NCBI GenBank assembly: GCA_964418575.1
Contig: CAYQMI010000046.1
Span: 1 to 28,235 of the forward strand
Source: Glaciecola sp964418575
GTDB lineage: Bacteria > Pseudomonadota > Gammaproteobacteria > Enterobacterales > Alteromonadaceae
Reading direction: 5' to 3'
Length of the DNA: 28,235 bases
In this document: one piece after another, positions 7,443 to 15,497 of the stretch
Position numbering within the stretch: position 1 is the first letter of the stretch
Layout: each line of letters begins with the position of its first letter
Made by a program: the position numbers and the translations under genes
Notes under the pieces: generated by a model
Seen by the model: the letters and a program-made list of their open reading frames with translations, nothing else
Told to the model about the DNA's origin: nothing
Databases searched by the model: none

Positions 7443-8525
7443 TTAATTTAATTTCTTTTTCAGATTTTTATAAATGCTTTTCATGTTGCCATCGTTGTTA
7501 TCCAAAGTTACTTTTGCAAAGCTGACCTTTGCCAGCTCGCTTTGTGCGTTAGCAAGCAGTAAACCAGTCAAACGTAAATAAGCCCAATCAACCGAAGGCA
7601 GACCGCTGAAATCCATCGTCGCAATCGCGTCTGGGTCTTGCATTGTATCGATATAGAGCTTCATGTGGGAAATTCCTTCGTTTAAAGCGGTATCGCCAAG
7701 TAGTGCAGCCCTTCCAATTTGATAATGAGCATTTAACTGACGAAAGCGAGCTTCGTCGTATTCCTCCATGACAATTAATTCGTCTTCAACAGGTGCGAGC
7801 AAGCTTATTTTAGTTATTTTTTCTAAGGACTGTATGGCAAAGCTATGTTGCTCTTGGCTTAGATAAAAATTTGCTAAGGCATTGAGTATCGCTATGTTGT
7901 TCGGGAAGTCGGTGTCGGCTTGCAGAAGAACATTCAGCGCTTTGTCGGTTTCGTCAGTAGCTTGATAGTACCAAGCCAAATTTACGGTACCTTGAACTAA
8001 GTCGAGCTTTTCAATTATGCGTATTTGTTCAAGTGCAAGGTCAGTATCGCCGCCGGCAATGCTTGGCGCGTTTAGATGAAAACTCAATAAGGCCTCACGA
8101 TATTTAATATCTTCGGGGGCAAGCTCCACAGCCTTGTTTAAACTTGCTAAGGCCTTTTTTGCATAGCTTAGGCTACTAAATATCGACTCACTTGCCTGCG
8201 CTCCCATGATACTCGCATGAAAAAGATATACATCAGGTTCATTGCTTAGTGTTTCAATTGCAAGCTCTGAGGCCGCTTCTGCTTTGTCTAGGTCTTTTTC
8301 CGCGTAGCTATAAATGAGGAAGCGATAATGCTCGCTAGTTCGTGAGGACGCAGGGAATTTTTCTAGGTTTTCGATCACCATTTCGTATGAGCCTTCATTA
8401 AATAAAGTACCCAAGTGTTTCAGGTCGCCAATAGGTTTTTCTTGAGTAAGTGCCGCATAGGGCATTAGCAATATACTAAGGGTCAGTATGAGACCCCACC
8501 TGATAGTGCAAGCGTGCTTTAACAT
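7443..8525 (-). CDS. Exported TPR-repeat protein
   Basis: 360 aa with an N-terminal signal peptide (basic start, hydrophobic core GLILTLSILLMPYAA, likely cut near residue 27), so probably periplasmic. The rest is helical with several TPR-like repeats, for example around DKALNVLLQADTDFPNN, AILNALANFYLSQEQHSFA and SYAKKALASLNKAVELAPED. No catalytic motif was seen. The ATG has a good AGGGAAG Shine-Dalgarno site. The gene is divergent from the CadC-like regulator, whose periplasmic half is also TPR-like, and lies upstream of the degenerate-GGDEF gene on the same strand. A protein-protein interaction role is inferred; a specific function cannot be named. Confidence 0.8.
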   Translation of the reverse strand: MLKHACTIRWGLILTLSILLMPYAALTQEKPIGDLKHLGTLFNEGSYEMVIENLEKFPASSRTSEHYRFLIYSYAEKDLDKAEAASELAIETLSNEPDVYLFHASIMGAQASESIFSSLSYAKKALASLNKAVELAPEDIKYREALLSFHLNAPSIAGGDTDLALEQIRIIEKLDLVQGTVNLAWYYQATDETDKALNVLLQADTDFPNNIAILNALANFYLSQEQHSFAIQSLEKITKISLLAPVEDELIVMEEYDEARFRQLNAHYQIGRAALLGDTALNEGISHMKLYIDTMQDPDAIATMDFSGLPSVDWAYLRLTGLLLANAQSELAKVSFAKVTLDNNDGNMKSIYKNLKKKLN

Positions 8526-8552
8526 GATACTTCCCTGAATAATATTAAGTGA

Positions 8553-8570
8553 AGCTAGTATGGGCTAGCT
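8553..8570. promoter_or_regulatory. Inverted repeat between the divergent TPR and regulator genes
   Basis: AGCTAG-TATGGG-CTAGCT, a perfect 6-bp dyad with 6-nt spacer, 28 bp upstream of the TPR gene start. The divergent region 8526-8796 has no other clear element. The dyad is a candidate binding site for the adjacent winged-helix regulator, by position only. Confidence 0.3.
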
Positions 8571-8796
8571 ATGGCAACATTGTAATGTGTTAAAAGTAAC
8601 AAATCGTTTAAAGCTTTGAGCTCTAGACTTTACGGTCTTTTAAAGTGCAAATATTATAATTGACTACTTTTTGTACTTGGTAGACAAAGTCTGTTAGTTT
8701 TCTTTTCTTAGCAAGTAAATTTATCAGGCGCTTGCTGTTTAGGGTTTTAGCATATCAATAAAAGATTAAGCATATTAAAAATATGAATTGGTTATT

Positions 8797-10626
8797 ATGA
8801 TAAAAATAGCACACTGGCAAATTAATCCTGACGACCGCTCGGTAAAAAACACTCAATCGGGTAAAACACATAAAATAGACCCTAAAACCATGGCCGTCTT
8901 ACTGCTATTGATAGAGCAGGCCGGCAAGGTCGTTAGTCGCGATGAGTTTATGCAGAGCGTTTGGAGCACAAGTGTAACGGTAGAAGAGAGCTTAACTCGT
9001 TGCATATCAGAACTACGTAAAGTTTTCGATGATCACCCCAAAAATCCTAAATTTATAAAAACGATACACGGCAAAGGTTATCAATTGTTGGTTGAAGTCA
9101 CTTCAACGGATGCACAAGTTAGTAAACCCCGCACATTTAATTCTGATAAAAAACAACATGCCTACATAATTTATGCTTGCCTGATAGCGCTGGCATTGTC
9201 AGCGGCTTGGGTTTATTCCACTTGGACGCCAATTCAAACAGAGGCCGCGCCGCAAGTGCCAATTGCGAGCAATGACTCAAGTGCTGATAAGCAGAAACTC
9301 AAAGACCAGCTATTGTCAGTAACAAACTTTCCGAGCAGGCTTTATATTGACGAAAACAACAAAAACAGTCGTCTTGAAATCTATATTGATAGGGTAAACG
9401 AAAGCACTGCAGATGATAAAATCGTAAATATTCAGATAAAAAAAGAAGACGGATTGCTGGTTTGGCAGGGCCTTAGGCGTTTTGACACTCAGGCACAAAA
9501 AGTGATTACTGCTGAGGATCTTGGCGACATTCTGACAAAAATTAATGCAGCAAAACCAGCTCCAGAAATTGAAAAGTTATCAAAAGACTTACAAACGCAA
9601 TACAACCACGCCCTGTATCTTATTGATAGACGAGGTGAAGATAACTTAAACAAAGCGATAGAAATTCTTGAAACAATCGTGAGTCAACGATCAGACTTTG
9701 TTATGGCCTTTATTCAACAAGCCGTGGCAGTTCGGAGCCTAAGCCTCTACGAAACCGAAGTTGAAAAGCGTAATTCGTTTTTAATTAAATACGAATTATT
9801 GTTAAAACAAGCTAATGCTCGTGCCCCAGAACACCCAGTTGCGAAAGCAATTTCGTATAAGTTTGATGTTGCTGATGCAAATTTTGTTGAGTATGAGCAA
9901 CTATTAAAGTCGTCAGTAGAGTATGCGCCGGCTTGCGTTGTTTGCGTAAGGGAACTGGCTGAGTTTTATATGCATCTTGGGTATTTTGACCAAGCATCAA
10001 AACTGCTTGAAAAGCACCTTGAGTATTTTCCGCTTTCGGTGTTGATGCACAGCTATTTGGCTATTATTTATAGCCATCAAGGCAATGTTGAACTTGTTGA
10101 GTATCAGGCTGAGATCATTGAGGCTTTGGGAGAAAACAGGGGCTTTGACGCAGCAAGTATTAAGGTTCAAGTGGCAATGATGAAAGGAGACCTTCCTGAA
10201 TATCTCGCTTTACGCGAAGAATTGTTGCAGCAACACCCAGTTTACCTTCAGCATTCTCAGGTAATTGATGCGCTAATAGCAAACAACATTGAAGAGGCGA
10301 GAGCGCTTATCAAAGCAATGCCTTTTTTAGATTTTAACTTAGCCCTTAGCGCTGGTTTATTTGAGGAGTTATTAGCTCGCATAAATAACAACCTAAACAA
10401 TGGTTTGATTAGAGATTTTAAATTTATCCACGGCTACTTGCATTCAGACTCTTTTCTTATGAGGGAATATACTCGAAACACTTTGGAGTTCAAAAACTCA
10501 GAAGAGGTAATTGCCTTGTTTAAAGATGTAGGCCTGATGTCTTATTGGCAAGAAAATGATAAATGGCCAGATTACTGTCGTTTTATTGAATACCAAAATC
10601 ACCAACCTTCTTATTGCCCTCAATAA
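8797..10626 (+). CDS. CadC/ToxR-like membrane-anchored transcription regulator with TPR domain
   Basis: 609 aa from the ATG at 8797; a TTG three codons upstream is possible but unneeded. An OmpR/CadC-type winged-helix DNA-binding domain fills residues 1-100, with the recognition-helix region VEESLTRCISELRKVF and the wing HGKGYQLL. A linker and a single TM helix (about 121-140) follow, then a large periplasmic part with TPR-like repeats (for example LAEFYMHLGYFDQASKLLEKH). The architecture matches one-component sensors that bind DNA directly from the membrane. Shine-Dalgarno is weak. Divergent placement next to the exported TPR gene suggests that gene as a target or partner, which is inference. 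The signal is unknown. Confidence 0.85.
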   Translation: MIKIAHWQINPDDRSVKNTQSGKTHKIDPKTMAVLLLLIEQAGKVVSRDEFMQSVWSTSVTVEESLTRCISELRKVFDDHPKNPKFIKTIHGKGYQLLVEVTSTDAQVSKPRTFNSDKKQHAYIIYACLIALALSAAWVYSTWTPIQTEAAPQVPIASNDSSADKQKLKDQLLSVTNFPSRLYIDENNKNSRLEIYIDRVNESTADDKIVNIQIKKEDGLLVWQGLRRFDTQAQKVITAEDLGDILTKINAAKPAPEIEKLSKDLQTQYNHALYLIDRRGEDNLNKAIEILETIVSQRSDFVMAFIQQAVAVRSLSLYETEVEKRNSFLIKYELLLKQANARAPEHPVAKAISYKFDVADANFVEYEQLLKSSVEYAPACVVCVRELAEFYMHLGYFDQASKLLEKHLEYFPLSVLMHSYLAIIYSHQGNVELVEYQAEIIEALGENRGFDAASIKVQVAMMKGDLPEYLALREELLQQHPVYLQHSQVIDALIANNIEEARALIKAMPFLDFNLALSAGLFEELLARINNNLNNGLIRDFKFIHGYLHSDSFLMREYTRNTLEFKNSEEVIALFKDVGLMSYWQENDKWPDYCRFIEYQNHQPSYCPQ

Positions 10627-10919
10627 ATATAAGCACCTGAAACATATAAATATAATTTTTATAAAAACACTCTTTAGGTTTTCTTTAGGAAAATTTAGCC
10701 TTTTTTCAGGATTAAAACTCCACATTTAGCGTACTTTGCTGTCGTCCCGTCATGCATTACAGCATTTGCAGTATTGGCAAAGCTTTCGGCGCTCAATGCG
10801 CTGTGCTAATTAAGCTCTATAGCATGCCTGTTCATGAATTAAAAATAACAAGAGAGAAGCTTATGCATGATTCGTTCAAAGCTTGCCAAGCATCCTCTTA
10901 AATTCAATTAAGGATTGAT
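10627..10919. other. Intergenic region before the PEP-CTERM gene
   Basis: 293 bp without a convincing gene. A pair of near-inverted copies, TTGGCAAAGCTTT (about 10774) and AAAGCTTGCCAA (about 10877), differ by one inserted base. A sigma-54-like -24 element TGGCAA near 10775 lacks the -12 GC. No reliable promoter could be assigned. The Shine-Dalgarno site AAGGA lies just before the PEP-CTERM start. Confidence 0.4.
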
Positions 10920-11684
10920 ATGAAATACTCAAAGTTTTTACTCGCAGCCGCGCTTATCAGCGCATCCATTGCAACGGCAAATGCAGCAATAATGCCGGTC
11001 AAGTTCGAATTTACTCAAAGCGGCTTTTATAGCTATGAATTTGACCAAGATGATAATTTACTGAAAGGGGTATTAACCAACGCTTCTATTACTGGTTCTT
11101 TTGTTGGTAAAGACATGGATGGCGATGGTCAGATATATGCTCGCGGGCAACTGGCGGTAGATGCTGGCTATGGTCCTTTTGGCAACGAGCTTATTTCTGC
11201 GGAAGTAACATTCAACGGTTTTGGTACTTCAGCCGGCCCCCAAACTGTTGTTTACGATAAAAATGGTATCGACGGCTTTGGCGGCCAAAGTGATATGACG
11301 AGTTTATTCAGTGCGTTTATGGGTATCGCCTATAATCTTGATGGTGGGGCCTTGGGCGACACCGCCGACGAGGGTTTAAGCCTATCTTTGTTCTCGCCAA
11401 GCACTAACTATGGTGTAGGCTCGGCATTTGCGGCTTATTGGGATGACCCTGACTTCCTGAAGGGAGAAGTTACCGGCCTTTGCGATACCATTAGTGCATG
11501 TGGTCTAGTATTTGAGGCGCTACCGGCGCCAACCCCAAGCGGCGCAATGGCAGTAACGCCGTTTTTCTTGAGCACAGAAACCTTACAAATGACTCAAGTA
11601 CCCGTTCCAGCGCCTACTCTTTATGGTCTTTTAGCAGGTATCTTGGGTGGTTTATTTATGCTAGGAAAATTAAGAAAAGTCTAA
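10920..11684 (+). CDS. PEP-CTERM-type sorted envelope protein
   Basis: 254 aa. A signal peptide (residues 1-22, cut likely at ANA-A) is followed by a Gly/Asp-rich body. A tripartite C-terminal sorting signal has VPVPAP (227-232), a hydrophobic helix LYGLLAGILGGLFML, and a basic tail GKLRKV. This is the PEP-CTERM pattern processed by exosortase, with PAP in place of PEP. Residues 65-72 (DMDGDGQI) resemble an EF-hand or dockerin calcium loop. Members of this class are surface or extracellular-matrix proteins linked to exopolysaccharide. Cysteines at CDTISACGL may form a disulfide. No exosortase gene lies in the window. A strong terminator follows, so it is monocistronic. Confidence 0.82.
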   Translation: MKYSKFLLAAALISASIATANAAIMPVKFEFTQSGFYSYEFDQDDNLLKGVLTNASITGSFVGKDMDGDGQIYARGQLAVDAGYGPFGNELISAEVTFNGFGTSAGPQTVVYDKNGIDGFGGQSDMTSLFSAFMGIAYNLDGGALGDTADEGLSLSLFSPSTNYGVGSAFAAYWDDPDFLKGEVTGLCDTISACGLVFEALPAPTPSGAMAVTPFFLSTETLQMTQVPVPAPTLYGLLAGILGGLFMLGKLRKV

Positions 11685-11726
11685 TTCCTAAAAAGACTTT
11701 TAAATTCAGTTTATCTCCCTCCTGAA

Positions 11727-11761
11727 CACGGCGTTAGCTTACGGCTACGTCGTGCTTTTTT
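11727..11761 (+). terminator. Intrinsic terminator of the PEP-CTERM gene
   Basis: GC-rich stem CACGGCGTTAGC / GCTACGTCGTG (11 pairs, one G-T wobble, one bulged T) with loop TTACG, followed by C and six T. It lies 42 bp after the stop. Confidence 0.85.
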
Positions 11762-11862
11762 ATGCTTTATGCCTCCATATAGGTCAAATGCTGTTTGTCG
11801 CTTTCGTCACGGTTGCTATTTGCAAAGGAGTTGTGATTATTTCAATGGCTGCCTTTTTGTTC

Positions 11863-11906
11863 TGCATAGAAAATATGCAATAGCTTTATGCCATTGATAT
11901 GGTATA
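11863..11906. promoter_or_regulatory. Two inverted repeats upstream of the ATP-grasp operon
   Basis: TGCATA-GAAAA-TATGCA (11863-11879) is a perfect 6-bp dyad, and TATGCCAT-TGAT-ATGGTATA (11887-11906) pairs at 7 of 8 positions. Both lie within 80 bp of the ATP-grasp start, where a promoter is expected, and could be operators. No convincing -35/-10 pair was found. The Shine-Dalgarno site AAAGGA follows downstream. Confidence 0.35.
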
Positions 11907-11938
11907 CATAATAATCATCTAAATATGAAAGGATTAAT

Positions 11939-13393
11939 ATGGCTATTCGATGGGGTAATTATCGTGCAAAAGGCTTACATGATGAGCTTATTCAGGCAGC
12001 AGGTAAACCGCGAGCATATTCTCAAGAGCTTTGTGATTATTTAAAGAATCTGAGCGACAAAGAAATCAATGAATTAAAAGCCGCCGCCGATTCTGCTATC
12101 CATGTTATGGGTATAACGTTCAGAGTGTATAACGATGAAGAGGGCTCAATTGACCGAGCCTGGCCTTTTGACATAGTGCCTCGCTTAATCGATAAATCTG
12201 AATGGCAAGAAATTGAAAAAGGTTTAAAACAGCGCGTTAAAGCACTGAATATGTTTATAGACGATTTATACAACGAGCAAAACGTAATTAACGACGGTGT
12301 GTTTCCTGCCAGCTTGTTAAAAAAATCAAAAAATTATTTGGAAGAGTGTCGCGGCTTTAGTCCGCCCCATGGAGTGTGGGCTCACATTTGCGGCTCTGAT
12401 TTAGTGCGGGATAACAAAGGAACCGTTTACGTTTTAGAAGATAACTTGCGGGTTCCATCGGGCGTGTCTTACATGCTAGAGAATCGCCACGTGATGAAAC
12501 GTGTTTTTCCTGAAATGTTCGAAAAATATAGCATATTGCCTGTTGACGACTATCCCTCGCAACTTTATGACATGCTTGCTGAAATGTCCCCCAGAAAAAT
12601 AGAAGAGCCTGAAATAGTGGTGCTAAGCCCCGGTATTTACAATTCCGCTTATTTCGAACATGCCTATCTTGCGCAGCAAATGGGAGCAGAACTAGTAATA
12701 GGCACGGATTTGGTAGTTGAAGATGACGACTGTGTTTACATGCGCACGATTAGCGGCCTATCGCGAGTTGACGTGATTTATCGACGAATAGACGACTGGT
12801 TTATTGACCCTGAGGTATTTGCAGAGGACTCCGTGCTCGGCGTACCGGGCATTATACGGGCTTGGAAAGCGGGTAATGTTGCTTTGGCAAATGCCCCAGG
12901 ATCTGGCGTTGCTGATGATAAGGTTGTATATGCATATGTGCCCAAACTTATCGAATATTATTTAGGTGAGGAAGCAATTTTACCGAATGTTCCCACTTAT
13001 AAGTGTAACAATAAGAAAGAGCGCGAATATGTGCTAGAAAATATTGCAGACATGGTAGTAAAGCCAGCCAATGAATCTGGCGGCTATGGCATGTTGATGG
13101 GGCCTCATGCTAGTGCAAAAGAACATGATAAATTCCGAAAATTGATTAAAAAAGATCCCCGAAACTATGTGGCTCAACCCATGCTTATCCTTTCTACCGC
13201 TCCCACTATGGTAGACACTAAGGTCGAGCCCCGACATCTGGATTTACGTCCTTTTATTCTTAGTGGAAAAGAGGTGAATGTTACGATGGGTGGTTTAACT
13301 CGAGTAGCATTAGTTAAAGGTTCCATGGTGGTTAACTCATCACAAGGTGGCGGTAGCAAAGACACCTGGATTGTTGATATGGAGGGCGAATAA
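11939..13393 (+). CDS. Circularly permuted ATP-grasp protein
   Basis: 484 aa, the full length of the circularly permuted ATP-grasp family (formerly DUF404/DUF407), predicted to form amide or peptide bonds with ATP. Family landmarks: FRVY...ERPWPFDI-like segment as RAWPFDIVPR (73-82), LEDNLRVPSGVSYMLENR (166-183), VIYRRIDD (279-286), the nucleotide-binding lysine loop VVKPANESGGYGM (373-385), LRPFIL (436-441) and SSQGGGSKDTW (467-477). The ATG has a good AAAGGA Shine-Dalgarno site. Its stop overlaps the start of the alpha-E gene by one base (TAATG), so translation is coupled. Family knowledge: such genes cluster with alpha-E, transglutaminase and Anbu genes. The substrate is not known. Confidence 0.9.
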   Translation: MAIRWGNYRAKGLHDELIQAAGKPRAYSQELCDYLKNLSDKEINELKAAADSAIHVMGITFRVYNDEEGSIDRAWPFDIVPRLIDKSEWQEIEKGLKQRVKALNMFIDDLYNEQNVINDGVFPASLLKKSKNYLEECRGFSPPHGVWAHICGSDLVRDNKGTVYVLEDNLRVPSGVSYMLENRHVMKRVFPEMFEKYSILPVDDYPSQLYDMLAEMSPRKIEEPEIVVLSPGIYNSAYFEHAYLAQQMGAELVIGTDLVVEDDDCVYMRTISGLSRVDVIYRRIDDWFIDPEVFAEDSVLGVPGIIRAWKAGNVALANAPGSGVADDKVVYAYVPKLIEYYLGEEAILPNVPTYKCNNKKEREYVLENIADMVVKPANESGGYGMLMGPHASAKEHDKFRKLIKKDPRNYVAQPMLILSTAPTMVDTKVEPRHLDLRPFILSGKEVNVTMGGLTRVALVKGSMVVNSSQGGGSKDTWIVDMEGE

Positions 13394-14319
13394 TGAGCAT
13401 GCTTTCAAGAGTTGCCAGCGATATTTATTGGATGGCCCGTTATTTAGAGCGTGCAGAAAACACTGCCCGCTTAATCAATGTAAATTCTCACTTGCTTCTA
13501 GATTTGCCTTCAAGGGTAAAACTCGGTTGGGAACCGATTGTGGACATATTATCGTTTCGCTCCTTATTTTATGAAAAATATGATGAGGCTAACGAAAATA
13601 ATGTGATCAACTTCATGATTACACAGCGAGAAAATCCTGGTTCAATTGTCAGTTCGTTGAGTGCTGCCCGTGAAAACGCGAGAACCGTTAAAGAGATACT
13701 GCCGCAAGAAGCGTGGGAGCAAATCAACGAAATATATCTTTTTGTTACCGAAGAAAAGAACTTGGCATTTTCTCGTAGAACTCGTTATGACTTTCTAAAA
13801 CGTATCATAAAAGCCAACCAAGCAATCACGGGTTTATTGACGGGTACTATGACGCATGACGATGCTTATGCCTTTTTACGAATCGGGCGTAACCTTGAAC
13901 GTGCCGATATGTCTACCAGAATTATTGATGTTCGTTCTGCTTCGCTATTGCCTGATATTGATGATGAGTCGAATGCGTTTAGCAACATTCAATGGATGAG
14001 CGTATTAAAATCTATGAGTGCGTATCAGATGTATCGTCGTGAAGTCAGAATGCGCATTAATCGAGAGGATGTATTGGCGTTTTTATTGCTGGAATCTAGA
14101 TTTCCACGTTCACTTTTACACACAGTTGAACAAACGGAGCAGTCAATCGCGCAATTGCCTAATAATAAAAGTTGTTTGAGTAAAACGCGCAACATCAGAA
14201 GTTACATTTTAAATGCACACCCCGCTAAACTGACCCAGCATAAGCTGCATGAGTTTATTGATGATATCCAGCTGGCATTAATAGAAATTGATAAGGAATT
14301 AAATGAAAGTTATTTCTGA
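13393..14319 (+). CDS. Alpha-E domain protein (DUF403)
   Basis: 308 aa, mostly helical, with the family start MLSRVASDIYWMARYLERAE and the repeated motif IGRNLERADMSTRIIDV near 163-179, which is the characteristic Arg/Glu pair of alpha-E domains. The function is unproven; comparative genomics predicts a partner for the circularly permuted ATP-grasp enzyme, with which it overlaps by one base. In some genomes the two are fused, supporting a physical complex. It is followed after 71 bp by the metallopeptidase gene on the same strand. Confidence 0.9.
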   Translation: MSMLSRVASDIYWMARYLERAENTARLINVNSHLLLDLPSRVKLGWEPIVDILSFRSLFYEKYDEANENNVINFMITQRENPGSIVSSLSAARENARTVKEILPQEAWEQINEIYLFVTEEKNLAFSRRTRYDFLKRIIKANQAITGLLTGTMTHDDAYAFLRIGRNLERADMSTRIIDVRSASLLPDIDDESNAFSNIQWMSVLKSMSAYQMYRREVRMRINREDVLAFLLLESRFPRSLLHTVEQTEQSIAQLPNNKSCLSKTRNIRSYILNAHPAKLTQHKLHEFIDDIQLALIEIDKELNESYF

Positions 14320-14390
14320 TAGTGAAATGAACTTTAGCTTATTTAGCGCCAAGTCCTTGAGTCAATACTCGACTAGTTGCCGGTGCTAGT

Positions 14391-15497
14391 GTGAAGACAT
14401 TTATTTGCAGTTGCAGCAATCAGTTGCATTTTGCTAACACGCGATGCGTTAAGTGCAAATCTACGTTAGGCTTTTTGCCAGACATTTTAGAAGTCGCGCC
14501 TATAAACGAGGTGGGCGCAGGTCTCTATGAAACGCCCAACAGCACTAAACTTTATCGACGTTGCGATAATTACAAAATTCACGACATATGCAACTGGATG
14601 GTTGAAGCTGACGAAAAAGAAAGTTTGTGTCGCTCTTGTCGGCTAACGAATACCGCTAGCGATGATTTGGCTGACAAAAAGAAAATAAAGCTTTGGTACA
14701 ATGTAGAGGCGGCCAAACGACGTTTGCTCTACACGCTTTTTAAGCTCGATTTACCGGCTGTCAGTAAAAAAGTGGACCCTGAGCAGGGACTCGGATTTGA
14801 GTTTTTAGCGGACGAAATTGAGGATGAATACGGCAATGAGCTTTTCATTAAAAAATACGTCACTACAGGCCACAGCGATGGCTTGATCACGATTAACCTG
14901 AACGAAGCTGACCCTTCTTCTCGAATCGACATGCGAGAGAAAATGAAGGAGCGTTACCGCACTTTGCTCGGACATTTTCGCCATGAATCCGGTCACTATT
15001 ATTGGAACTGCCTTATTAGTAATACAAAGCATATTGATGAATGCAGGGAACTCTTTGGCGATGAACGGGTTAGCTATCAAGACTCCATGAAACATTACTA
15101 TGCCAATGGGCCGGCGCATAAATGGGAGAAGGTTTGGATAAGTGCTTATGCTAGCATGCACCCATGGGAAGATTGGGCAGAAACATGGGCCCACTACATG
15201 CACATGATAGATACCCTAGAAACGGCGAATCATTTTAAGTTTAGTCTTGCAGGGAGTACGCTAGACGATCCACTTCTTGAGCCTGCTGACGACGACCCAT
15301 TAACTACCGAAAAACACTTTACTAAATTGTTTAGCGATTGGTGTAAGCTAACGAGCTCTTTAAATGCACTCAATCGCAGTATGGGGCTTGATGACGCATA
15401 TCCTTTTGTAATATCAATGTCTGCCCTGAATAAACTGCGTTTTGTGCATCGTGTTATCAAAGAGGCTGCTGCAAGCGTTAAGTTTACGCCGGCTTAA
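14391..15497 (+). CDS. Zinc-ribbon putative metallopeptidase (DUF2248 type)
   Basis: 368 aa. A four-cysteine zinc ribbon opens the protein (C6, C8, C19, C22 around the family pattern RC-x2-C...LGFLP); a second Cys set follows at C58, C67, C80 and C83. The central gluzincin-like motif HESGH (198-202, HExxH) has a downstream acidic cluster PWEDWAETWAHY that may give the third ligand. The start is GTG; the first ribbon Cys is at residue 6, so a later start would destroy the domain. Shine-Dalgarno is weak. It follows the ATP-grasp and alpha-E genes and runs 14 bp into the 3' end of the opposing DUF2126 gene. A role in trimming or removing the product of the neighbouring ligases is inferred. Confidence 0.85.
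   Translation: MKTFICSCSNQLHFANTRCVKCKSTLGFLPDILEVAPINEVGAGLYETPNSTKLYRRCDNYKIHDICNWMVEADEKESLCRSCRLTNTASDDLADKKKIKLWYNVEAAKRRLLYTLFKLDLPAVSKKVDPEQGLGFEFLADEIEDEYGNELFIKKYVTTGHSDGLITINLNEADPSSRIDMREKMKERYRTLLGHFRHESGHYYWNCLISNTKHIDECRELFGDERVSYQDSMKHYYANGPAHKWEKVWISAYASMHPWEDWAETWAHYMHMIDTLETANHFKFSLAGSTLDDPLLEPADDDPLTTEKHFTKLFSDWCKLTSSLNALNRSMGLDDAYPFVISMSALNKLRFVHRVIKEAAASVKFTPA

Noticed and set aside
10774..10790. Sigma-54 promoter for the PEP-CTERM gene
   Set aside because: TGGCAA fits the -24 element, but the -12 position reads TCGG and lacks the invariant GC at the right spacing.
10774..10890. Near-inverted repeats TTGGCAAAGCTTT and AAAGCTTGCCAA and an inverted ATGCAT-containing pair before the PEP-CTERM gene
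   Set aside because: The pairs interleave and do not nest, differ by an indel, and have palindromic cores; chance is as likely as function.
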